A DNA stretch of 42,971 nucleotides from Euzebyella saccharophila (GTDB lineage: Bacteria; Bacteroidota; Bacteroidia; Flavobacteriales; Flavobacteriaceae), in contig NZ_JACYFJ010000010.1 of assembly GCF_014855495.1 (NCBI RefSeq), positions 1 to 42,971 of the forward strand, given 5' to 3'. The translations under genes and the position numbers were made by a program. Positions 35,935-42,753 of the stretch are shown one piece after another (within the stretch, counting starts at the first letter, position 1; every line of letters begins with the position of its first letter). The notes beneath the pieces are model-generated. The model was not told where the DNA came from. It ran no database searches and worked only from the letters and a program-made list of their open reading frames with translations.

Positions 35935-36507
35935 TTGAGCTTGCCCTTACTACATAAAAGAATTACCGATGAAAAATTGGTCATAGAACTGATTTCTTCA
36001 AGAGAGCCTGAATTATTCGGAGAACTATACGATAGGTATGCCGATAAAGTATTCAATAAATGCAGTGGTTTTGCTATTGATCTGCAAGAGGCCGAAGACC
36101 TGACAAAGGATATTTTTTTGTTGCTCTACATAAAGATTGGAAGCTTTCAAGGAAGGTCTAAATTCAGTACATGGCTTTATTCGTTCGTTTATAATTTTTG
36201 TGTCAACCATGTGAATAGAAACAAGTACAGAAAAATGAAGGATAGTTCCCGAAGTTTTGAAGAAGGTGACGGGAACCCTTTGCAGGAAATACCGGATAGC
36301 TCCCTTTTCGAATTAAAATCACAAAAACTGAAAAAGGCCCTCGATCAGATCGAACCCGAGGACAAATCCATCCTTCTCCTAAAATACCAAGATGATGCGA
36401 CCATCAAAGAATTGATGGCCTTGTTGCAAATTGGTGAAAGTGCAGTAAAAATGAGGCTGAAAAGAGCCAAAAACAAAGTAGTCAACGCTTATCATAATTT
36501 AAAATAA
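35935..36507 (+). CDS. ECF-type RNA polymerase sigma factor
   Basis: This 190-residue protein has sigma-70 region 2 (about 18-90, with LFGELYDRYADKVF and STWLYSFVYNFCVNH) and region 4 (about 130-185, IEPEDKSILLLKYQDDATIKE, then MRLKRAKNK). The start appears to be TTG: an ATG at 35916 is in another frame. Its stop overlaps the start of the 64-residue gene (TAATG), and a MscS channel gene follows, giving a three-gene operon. There is no classical anti-sigma factor, so the small protein is a candidate regulator. Confidence 0.88.
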   Translation: MSLPLLHKRITDEKLVIELISSREPELFGELYDRYADKVFNKCSGFAIDLQEAEDLTKDIFLLLYIKIGSFQGRSKFSTWLYSFVYNFCVNHVNRNKYRKMKDSSRSFEEGDGNPLQEIPDSSLFELKSQKLKKALDQIEPEDKSILLLKYQDDATIKELMALLQIGESAVKMRLKRAKNKVVNAYHNLK

Positions 36508-36701
36508 TGCAAAAGAACAGTAACCCTTTTAAAAATTTAAACACAAAACCAAAACAATTGCCCGTGGAAATAAGAAAAAAAGTTATGGATGATGTGGCCA
36601 TTGCCAGTTTGTTCATGGACCTTACATTTTTGGTGACCGACAGTTATCCTTCGGCCCTGAAAGGTCTTTTTAAAACGATCGATAACAATGAGTTCAACTA
36701 A
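36507..36701 (+). CDS. Small protein coupled to ECF sigma
   Basis: This 64-residue soluble protein carries KQLPVEIRKKVMDDVAIASL and a C-terminal DSYPSALKGLFKTIDN. It overlaps the sigma gene by one base and the MscS reading frame by 14 bases, so its translation is coupled to both. It has no helix-turn-helix or membrane segment. A role in controlling the sigma factor or channel is inferred from position only. Confidence 0.7.
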   Translation: MQKNSNPFKNLNTKPKQLPVEIRKKVMDDVAIASLFMDLTFLVTDSYPSALKGLFKTIDNNEFN

Positions 36702-36808
36702 CTTCCTTGAGAACATGGCTACTATAGACGAATGGAAAGACCTCACATTGGAGTCGATAAAGACTATCGGGGAGAAAATAGGAAGTACCCTACCTAAAAT
36801 AACCGGGG
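36688..36808 (+). pseudogene. N-terminal segment of MscS channel, out of frame with the body
   Basis: The first 40 or so codons (MSSTNFLENMATIDEWKDLT, and ending GEKIGSTLPKITG) are the usual cytosolic N-terminus of Bacteroidota small MscS channels. The frame then departs from the channel at a G5 run (36805-36809). With four Gs instead of five, this segment would read straight into VVLVLLLGWLLTK of the channel body. The continuation of this frame to 37053 is a spurious overlap. Confidence 0.75.
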
Positions 36809-37555
36809 GTGGTATTAGTTCTCCTATTGGGTTGGTTGCTGACCAAGCTCGTGCTTATAGTTTTAAAGAAATTATTGGTTATCCTGAAGGTAGACCGTTT
36901 CGGCGAAAAGGTCAACAACTTGGAGATGATGGGGGGAAGGAAATTACCTATCAAATTTTCGCAAGTCTTGCTCGGATTTGCCAAATGGAGCATTTACCTG
37001 ATGCTGTTCATCGTGGCCTCGGACATTATGGAATGGAAAATAATTTCCAATGAGATCGGGAACCTTTTAAGGTACCTGCCCAAATTATTCAGTGGTATCA
37101 TCCTTTTTATTGTCGGTATGTACATTGCAAATATTGTAAGACGTGCCATAAGTACCCTGTTCAGTACACTTAACCTGAACGGATCTAGATTGATCGGAAT
37201 GGCGATCTTTTATCTAATTGCCATTTTCTTTACCATCTCCGCACTCAATCAGGCCGGTATAGACACGACTATAATCACCAATAACATTACCATGATCTTA
37301 GGGGCATTTCTGTTTGCATTGGCCATCGGTTTCGGATTCGGTTCCAAGGAGGTAATCGCCCGCCTATTGTTGACCTTCTACGCCAGAAAAAAATATCGTG
37401 TCGGTGATATCATCGAAATCGATGGGTTGGAAGGAAAGATAGAATCATTGGATAATATGGGGGTAACGCTAGCTATTAAAAATGAAAGGATAATTTTTCC
37501 CATAAAAGAAGTTACGGAAAAAAGAATAATAGTGAAAAAGCGATTTGTTAGTTGA
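36809..37555 (+). CDS. Small-conductance mechanosensitive channel (MscS-type), body
   Basis: This is a 248-codon frame opening at GTG. There are four or so transmembrane helices (first LVLLLGWLLTKLVLIVL; later LFSGIILFIVGMYIANIV, MAIFYLIAIFFTISALNQ, and a pore helix ILGAFLFALAIGFGFGSKE), then a short MscS beta domain (YRVGDIIEIDGLEGKIESL). MscS channels release solutes on hypo-osmotic shock. The true N-terminus lies at 36688 across a one-base frame break. It is the last gene of the ECF-sigma operon and is followed by a strong terminator. Confidence 0.85.
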   Translation: MVLVLLLGWLLTKLVLIVLKKLLVILKVDRFGEKVNNLEMMGGRKLPIKFSQVLLGFAKWSIYLMLFIVASDIMEWKIISNEIGNLLRYLPKLFSGIILFIVGMYIANIVRRAISTLFSTLNLNGSRLIGMAIFYLIAIFFTISALNQAGIDTTIITNNITMILGAFLFALAIGFGFGSKEVIARLLLTFYARKKYRVGDIIEIDGLEGKIESLDNMGVTLAIKNERIIFPIKEVTEKRIIVKKRFVS

Positions 37556-37570
37556 TTATTGTCGCTTACC

Positions 37571-37606
37571 ATAAGGCGGGACTTGTTAGTTGTCCCGTCT
37601 TATTTA
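37571..37606 (+). terminator. Rho-independent terminator after the sigma-MscS operon
   Basis: ATAAGGCGGGAC (37571-37582) pairs with GTCCCGTCTTAT (37592-37603) around a 9-base loop, followed by TTAAC. It lies 16 bases after the MscS stop. The remaining gap to 37900 shows no gene. Confidence 0.8.
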
Positions 37607-37900
37607 ACTATCGTTAACTTGGCAATATGAATTTCATGAGCAAGGAAAAAGAAATACTAATAAGTCTATCATATATGTTTTCTTGCCGTTACAAAGATTT
37701 GTATGGCCAACTGAAAAAAACTTTATCACATTACTCAATTATTATTCTTGATAGGTAAATGGAAAATTGAATTCAATAAGCCTTGGATTAAAATTGCTTT
37801 CTAACTTAGAATACCAACAGCATGCAGGGAGAATAAAGTACTTTTTGCGCCACGGTTCCCTCTTCCAGTTTTGCTCACATGTAGCTTCCATTTAATTGCT

Positions 37901-38287
37901 CTACTGCTCCTTTATCGATTCCAATGCTTTTTGAATTGTATCGCCCATCATCGGTCTAGGGAACAGACCGTCCACCACAGAATTTTTATTTTCAATTATT
38001 TTAAGCGTATTACGATCAGCAATTACAAATATTTTGATCTGCCCTTTTAACCTTTTTTTAGCAAATACAGCAATCTTAGAACGTTCCCTTAGGAACTCCT
38101 CTATATCGATATTTAGGAATATCACCGAGGTGGTCCTGACAGAATCGGAATTTGCAGCTGCATGTTCCAAGGCATCGGTAACACCCTGACAAACGGTTAC
38201 TTTATTGACGGTTTTCTCTCTTTGCAAACAATATCTCGAAGCAAAAAGAGAAACAATGTTATCGTCTACCAAAAATACATCCATCAT
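37901..38287 (-). CDS. Degenerate receiver-domain protein (pseudo-receiver)
   Basis: This 128-residue protein keeps the CheY-like acidic pair (VFLVDDN, residues 4-10), but the phosphoacceptor strand reads VIFLNIDIEEF, with Asn where Asp is expected. The usual KP near the end is replaced by FPRP. Such pseudo-receivers act by protein contact and not by phosphorylation. There is no output domain. The PAS kinase at 34439-35524 is the nearest kinase. If D follows N as the acceptor by a one-position shift, some phosphorylation could remain. Confidence 0.75.
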   Translation of the reverse strand: MMDVFLVDDNIVSLFASRYCLQREKTVNKVTVCQGVTDALEHAAANSDSVRTTSVIFLNIDIEEFLRERSKIAVFAKKRLKGQIKIFVIADRNTLKIIENKNSVVDGLFPRPMMGDTIQKALESIKEQ

Positions 38288-38327
38288 TAGCTATATTTAA
38301 TAATAGCCATTAGTTAGTAGGATAGTT

Positions 38328-38376
38328 AATCGTTTATTTGAACTTTATAACACTGTACTATGACTTTTCATAGTAC
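38328..38376. repeat. Partial dispersed repeat (copy H) and adjacent perfect hairpin
   Basis: AATCGTTTATTTGAACTTT (38328-38346) is the opening block of the 72-bp family. It is followed by a 9-bp perfect stem, GTACTATGA-CTTT-TCATAGTAC (38355-38376). The stem lies 17 bases after the stop of the hydrolase gene on the minus strand and may serve as its terminator, but it has no T tract. Confidence 0.55.
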
Positions 38377-38392
38377 TTACTGTACACCATAA

Positions 38393-39538
38393 CTATTTTT
38401 CTTTTAATTGCTGTAATACCGTTTTTCCATTCTCATTATCTGGGTTCAATTCGATTGATTTCCTATACATTTGAATCGCAGCTTCTTTTTTATTTGCCTT
38501 TAATAAGGCTTCACCATAACTATCATATGCATTGTAACTATCAGGAAATAAAACTGTAGTTAATTTGAAAACCTCTAAAGCCTTATCTAATTCTTCATTT
38601 GCCAAGAATGAATACCCTAAAGTATTCAAATCATGCTCCGATCGATTGTGTACTTTCGTCTCAATAGATAATTCTATCGCATTTTCTAAAGCCTTTTCCA
38701 AAACCTTATTTTGTTGGTTTTCATTTAGCGTTTCCGCATAAGCTTTTATTATAGTATTGATTATTAACGCGGGGTTATCCTGAAAAACAGCATGACCACT
38801 TCCCCTGGCTATTAAGTTGTTTATGTTTTCATTTTGGTTGCCAAGGTCTTCATGGAGTTTTTTCCATCTATTTGCAAGTGGTTCTGGAAACCCAAGGGAA
38901 GAATTCTCTGGAAAAACGTTTGTAACTGGAGTGTTTTCGGGGAACTCCATATTTCTTACGTAACGCATGATTTCATTGAAATTAAAATTCATATAATAAT
39001 CGCCAGAAGGCTTTGGAATAGCACTTATATCAACATGCATATCTCTTATTGTCAGTAATTCTTCATTCCAGTAATTACTAAGTACTGCATCTATCAATAC
39101 GACCGACTTCACCTTTTTAGGATGTTTCAGAGTGTATAAAAGATTGTAAAGGCCGCCATAAGAATGAGAAACCAGAATAATATCACTATCGTAATTTAAT
39201 TTTGAAAGGCCTGTCTCCAGTTCCTTAATACCATTTTCAATCCCGAAATCCGAATCTTTCTTTAGAGTTGGATTGAGTTCACTTTGTCCAAATCCTGAGC
39301 GATCATAAGTAATTAATGTTGTTCGGGTAACTTTATGAATTTTCTCTAATATATTGTCCCAAATTGAGGCATCATTACCTGCACCGGCTTCAAAAAGAAT
39401 CGGAGTTCCTTCACCTTTCAAAATTTTGAAGTGCATTTTGTAACCACCAATGTCAACTAAAGTGTCTTGACCTTGAAGAAGCATCGAAAAAGATAATAGT
39501 ATTAAGAGCGTTAAGTAGAGAATCCTCATCTGTGTCAA
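38393..39538 (-). CDS. Secreted alpha/beta hydrolase with C-terminal TPR repeats
   Basis: This 381-residue protein has a signal peptide (cleavage near LLQGQD). The hydrolase domain (25-275) has an oxyanion region GAGNDASIWD, YDRSGFGQS and the nucleophile elbow VSHSYGG; a catalytic His is likely in RGSGHAVFQDNP. The C-terminal 100 residues form two or three TPR units (DKALEVFKLTTVLFPDSYNAYDSYGEALLKANKKEAA in two quoted parts: DKALEVFKLT and YDSYGEALLKANKKEAA). The substrate is unknown. Confidence 0.85.
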   Translation of the reverse strand: MTQMRILYLTLLILLSFSMLLQGQDTLVDIGGYKMHFKILKGEGTPILFEAGAGNDASIWDNILEKIHKVTRTTLITYDRSGFGQSELNPTLKKDSDFGIENGIKELETGLSKLNYDSDIILVSHSYGGLYNLLYTLKHPKKVKSVVLIDAVLSNYWNEELLTIRDMHVDISAIPKPSGDYYMNFNFNEIMRYVRNMEFPENTPVTNVFPENSSLGFPEPLANRWKKLHEDLGNQNENINNLIARGSGHAVFQDNPALIINTIIKAYAETLNENQQNKVLEKALENAIELSIETKVHNRSEHDLNTLGYSFLANEELDKALEVFKLTTVLFPDSYNAYDSYGEALLKANKKEAAIQMYRKSIELNPDNENGKTVLQQLKEK

Positions 39539-39612
39539 GTTTTAAATTTTTTCATAGTTATTTACAACATGTCGAAAGCGCTATTATTCTACTTTAATCC
39601 TTTCCCTGAACT

Positions 39613-39825
39613 TTATGATTGATTATGGTAGTTAAATGAATCTTCTGATTGAATCCATTTTTTGGCTGCTGCAATAGCTCTTTCTAATTCTTCAATCTGA
39701 AACCGAATGATTTTGTCGCCACCATATATCTCAAATTGTATAGTACCTCTTTTTTCGGAAACAAATCGACACAGAGGATAATGCCCAACATCAATTTCAT
39801 TTCCCTTTTCATCTGCAGCCATCAA
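39613..39825 (-). CDS. Small hypothetical protein
   Basis: This is a 70-residue soluble protein with EIDVGHYPLCRF, a probable beta-hairpin (GTIQFEIYGGDKIIRFQIEE) and a C-terminal amphipathic helix (LERAIAAAKKWIQ). No known family is recognised. It stands alone between the hydrolase and a secreted small protein. The clean composition favours a real gene, with the start at 39825 or the next codon. Confidence 0.5.
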   Translation of the reverse strand: MMAADEKGNEIDVGHYPLCRFVSEKRGTIQFEIYGGDKIIRFQIEELERAIAAAKKWIQSEDSFNYHNQS

Positions 39826-39977
39826 TTCTAGTCATGTTCCAAAATTTACTTCTGATGTAGTTTGATTGATGATATCCTTAAGTTCGAATACCCTTGTTTT
39901 CAATTTTAAATATTTAATCAAATCGGTTATTTAAACCTCGAGAATTCCCCCGAGTCTTAATGTATAATGCAAATTCT

Positions 39978-40352
39978 TCAATCTCTATCCGCAATCATGC
40001 AGCCCTTCCACTCATTATCCTTTAAAGCTACAACTAGAAAACCGAAATTGTCTGATTCACAAGAGCTACTTGACAAGCCACCTGAACTTAATAATGTTTT
40101 TATATTTCCTACTGAATCCCTTGAGTAGGAGATTTCGGCACCGGAAACGAAACTTTTTATAATTTTAACACGGGCATTTACATCGTTATCATTCATTTCA
40201 TTGTCTAGTCGAATCACTATATCAAAGTTCGAATCTGCCATCGTTTTATAAATATCATTGATGCGTTCTTGATTATCTGTATTCTGTCCGGTTGAGTTTT
40301 GAAAGGTGAATACTATAAGGAATGAAACTATAATTTTTTTTGTTATCGGCAT
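39978..40352 (-). CDS. Small secreted hypothetical protein
   Basis: This 124-residue protein has a signal peptide (IIVSFLIVFTFQNSTGQ). The mature part is acidic with a beta-strand pattern (FDIVIRLDNEMNDND, ARVKIIKSFVSGAEISY) and two Cys near the end (SSSCESD and KGCMIAD) that could form a disulfide in the periplasm. No family is recognised. Full repeat copy F begins 37 bases upstream of the start. Confidence 0.6.
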   Translation of the reverse strand: MPITKKIIVSFLIVFTFQNSTGQNTDNQERINDIYKTMADSNFDIVIRLDNEMNDNDVNARVKIIKSFVSGAEISYSRDSVGNIKTLLSSGGLSSSSCESDNFGFLVVALKDNEWKGCMIADRD

Positions 40353-40389
40353 AGCTAGAAATGTTTAGATATTTTACAATTAATTTAAA

Positions 40390-40461
40390 AATCCTTTTTT
40401 TGAACTTTACCCTAAGTTACGATTTTTGAATTATCATTTGTAGAAAATGGGGAAGGCTTCA
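40390..40461 (+). repeat. 72-bp dispersed repeat, copy F
   Basis: This copy is nearly identical to copy B over 72 bases, ending GGGGAAGGCTTCA. Its last bases run straight into the IS1182 transposase relic, with a second GGGGAAGGCTACA-like stretch (40465-40479) at the junction. The relic may have been cut at this repeat. Confidence 0.85.
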
Positions 40462-40809
40462 AAAGGGGGAAGGCTACACGAGTACGCAAGGAACATAGCC
40501 CGGGTCGAAAGCCCGAAGGGCCCTTATATGAAGGGCAAACAGCAAAGTACGGTCGAGCCCGTTTTCGGCACCCTGATAGAGTTTATGGTACTACGAAAGA
40601 TAAATACCATAGGATTTAAAAAGGCCAACAAGGCGATGCACCTCTCGGCGATCGCCTATAACCTGAAGAAGTACCTGAAGTTCGAACTTAAACGTTCCAA
40701 AAGCGGGGAGCGGAAACTTGCTTTGTTATTTTTTATAAAAAACAGGTACCAAGAACTTGAAAGAACACTTGTAGGGTTGCCCAAGAATCTAGATTGCCCA
40801 GTGTCCTAA
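40447..40809 (+). pseudogene. IS1182-family transposase, C-terminal relic
   Basis: This 120-codon frame carries the C-terminal catalytic part of an IS1182-type DDE transposase (STVEPVFGTLIEFMVLRKIN, where the Glu is the last DDE residue, then AMHLSAIAYNLKKYLKF). The first residues (MGKASKGG) come from the dispersed repeat and not from the transposase. About three quarters of the protein are missing, so it is inactive. The right-end sequence after it (CTTGCGCAAC, 40866-40875) pairs with GTTGCACAAG at 42755-42764 before the new IS1182 start at the window's end. Confidence 0.85.
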
Positions 40810-40816
40810 AAACAAA

Positions 40817-40853
40817 AAGCCCCTAAAAAGGGCTTAAAAGAGGTCTCTTTTTT
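40817..40853 (+). terminator. Terminator-like hairpin after the IS1182 relic
   Basis: AAGCCC (40817-40822) pairs with GGGCTT (40830-40835); next comes AAAAGAGGTCTCTTTTTT, itself self-complementary and T-tailed. A related but diverged stretch precedes module 1 at about 10437-10473. Confidence 0.65.
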
Positions 40854-40867
40854 GCTGTTCAAGGGCT

Positions 40868-40894
40868 TGCGCAACGGTTACCGTTGTTATATGC
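40868..40894. repeat. Left border of cassette-like module 2
   Basis: TTGCGCAACGGTTACCGTTG aligns with the module 1 border (TTGTGCAACGATTACCAGTG) and is followed by GTTATATGC (40886-40894). This is the exact complement of GCATATAAC at 42342-42350 on the other side of the gene. The stop codon of the TlpA-like gene lies inside GTTATATGC. Confidence 0.7.
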
Positions 40895-42335
40895 TGGCCT
40901 TTATCAGTTCAATTAGTTCTTTTTCACTTGGTCTTGGTGCATTTTCGTCAATAATTTTACCATCTTTTCCAAAAAGTAAATACCTAGGAATAGTTTTAAT
41001 ATTATAATTTTTATAAAGATTAGATTTTTCCCAATTTGATATTATATAATTATCTATTTCATTTGACAGATTCTCTAATTTTGATGCTCTTAACCAAGCT
41101 GAATAGTCCTTATCAATTGAAATTTCAATAATTTTAAGTTCTGTTTCATTGAACTTTAATTTTAAATCTTTTAAAAATGGCATTTCTTTTCGACAGGGTG
41201 CACACCAACTTGCCCAAAAATCTACTAAAACAATTTTCCCTTTACGCTTTGTAAGTACTTGCTCAAAGGTCAATTCATTGTCATTAACAAGATTAGTCAA
41301 AATTCCGACCGTTCTATTAGTTGTATTAAGTTTATTTGAGTTTGCCTTTTCTTTATCAACAACAGAATTCCATTTGTTTTTCATTTCATCATTATTGCTA
41401 GCAGATTGAAACTTTGTCAGATACTTGCTAAATTTTGGTTTTTCAACGAAGAAAATACTTTTAAGATAAGAGTTCAATAAAATCTCTTTTGTAGATTCGT
41501 TTAAAATTGTTTCTTGTTCATTGACAAAGTCGAATAAAACCGAATTCTTAACTCGCTTATCTTCTTTAAAATATTTGTATAAGATCAATGCTCTCAAGAA
41601 ACTTACATATTCTTTATTGTCAAGTAATTCTTCTTCATTAAGTTTTATGCCTAAATTCTCAATGTCTAATTCTATACTTTTATTTTTTGCCTCTCTTATT
41701 TTAGAAGTTGCAAACTTTAGTTTTTGATTAATTCTGTTTGTTGAATAGAATTTATCTGAAATGCTATTATTGTCTTTTAGACTGTCTAGTAATATAATTG
41801 AGTTTGTATATATTTTTTCTGAATCAAACTTGTTGTTTTGAAACTTATCTTCATCAATTAATATTGCTTTGTTATTGATATTGTAGTTGTACAAAAGATA
41901 ACCGAAGTTGTTTTCACTCCAAGTTTTATCGCTATTCAATAATGTAAATATTGGATATTCGATTTGTTTCGATTGATTAACGTCTATTTTTTTAATATCG
42001 ATTAAAAGACTATCTCCTTTTTCAAGTTGCATTTCATAGAAAAATGAAACGAAAGGGTCACCACCAATTATTTTGATAGTATTCTGTGTTGGTATTGTTA
42101 CTGTTGTTTTATTTTCTTTCTGTCCGAGATATAACATATCAGGTTTATCCTGCATTTCATCCACGAAAAGGTTTGTGAAAAATGAACTTATAGTATCATT
42201 TACGCTAATTACAACTTCTTTTTTTTTCTCAATTTTCTTTTCTTTTGTAATTGAAATTTTAGAACTAATTTCTTTCTTTTTTTCTTGACAGCTAAATACT
42301 GTTAGAATTAAAAATGTAAGTAGGATGTTTTTCAT
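40887..42335 (-). CDS. TlpA-like thioredoxin lipoprotein carried by cassette-like module 2
   Basis: This 482-residue protein has a type II signal peptide (VFSC, Cys16), a Lys-rich linker, a long N-terminal domain (about 45-340) of unknown type, and a C-terminal TlpA/thioredoxin domain (about 345-482) with the active-site WCAPC in DFWASWCAPCRKEM and a cis-Pro-like TIPRYLLF. Such proteins reduce disulfides in the periplasm. The gene is more AT-rich than its neighbours and is tightly bounded by the inverted repeat GCATATAAC/GTTATATGC, which suggests transfer as a unit. Confidence 0.85.
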   Translation of the reverse strand: MKNILLTFLILTVFSCQEKKKEISSKISITKEKKIEKKKEVVISVNDTISSFFTNLFVDEMQDKPDMLYLGQKENKTTVTIPTQNTIKIIGGDPFVSFFYEMQLEKGDSLLIDIKKIDVNQSKQIEYPIFTLLNSDKTWSENNFGYLLYNYNINNKAILIDEDKFQNNKFDSEKIYTNSIILLDSLKDNNSISDKFYSTNRINQKLKFATSKIREAKNKSIELDIENLGIKLNEEELLDNKEYVSFLRALILYKYFKEDKRVKNSVLFDFVNEQETILNESTKEILLNSYLKSIFFVEKPKFSKYLTKFQSASNNDEMKNKWNSVVDKEKANSNKLNTTNRTVGILTNLVNDNELTFEQVLTKRKGKIVLVDFWASWCAPCRKEMPFLKDLKLKFNETELKIIEISIDKDYSAWLRASKLENLSNEIDNYIISNWEKSNLYKNYNIKTIPRYLLFGKDGKIIDENAPRPSEKELIELIKASI

Positions 42336-42341
42336 AGGCTT

Positions 42342-42510
42342 GCATATAACGCAGGGCTATGTGTAGTCGTGCGATTGGATTTTTGTTTGTCGTACCGAAA
42401 GGTACGTAAAAAAGAAAAATACAAGGGAGCACACCAGATTGCATATAGCGGTTGATATGCACAGTTATCCTCGATGGCGCCTAAAGGTGATAATATCGAT
42501 GGTCCCTCAT
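42342..42510. repeat. Right border of module 2: ~163-bp structured repeat
   Basis: GCATATAAC is followed by the same repeat as at 11307-11471. The hairpin CGTACC-GAAA-GGTACG (42391-42406) keeps the stem but has a GNRA-type loop in place of AACAA. This shows compensating change outside the stem. The repeat starts 7 bases before the TlpA-like start codon, so it also holds that gene's leader. Confidence 0.85.
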
Positions 42511-42745
42511 CCTACGGCCATTGCAATCTGACATAGCCCTGCGATGATGCACGATCCCAAAGAGCGGGAATTGGAGCGGAGCGACAATGTAGCGATTTGG
42601 GTTCACCTTTAGGTGAATTGTGCATCATCACGGTCTCGGCTATGAGTAGTTGCGTGGTTTAGCGATTAATTTAGCAAGTACACACCAAACTGAAAATCCG
42701 CGAGGATTTTCAGAAGTAGGCGAGAGCAAGCAATTACTTATAGCC
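42350..42745. repeat. Three consecutive inverted-repeat units
   Basis: Unit 1: CGCAGGGCTATGT (42350-42362) and ACATAGCCCTGCG (42531-42543), perfect. Unit 2: GATGATGCAC (42543-42552) and GTGCATCATC (42620-42629), perfect, with CCCAAA/TTTGGG and TTCACCTTTAGGTGAA inside. Unit 3: GGCTATGAGTAGTTGC (42638-42653) and GCAATTACTTATAGCC (42730-42745), two mismatches. They abut one another up to the IS1182 left end. No convincing gene is present in this stretch. Confidence 0.8.
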
Positions 42746-42753
42746 ATTGTGCC

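Noticed and set aside
36810-37053. Continuation of the 36688 frame past the G5 run
   Set aside because: It overlaps the membrane helices of MscS in another frame and has no membrane or domain signal of its own.
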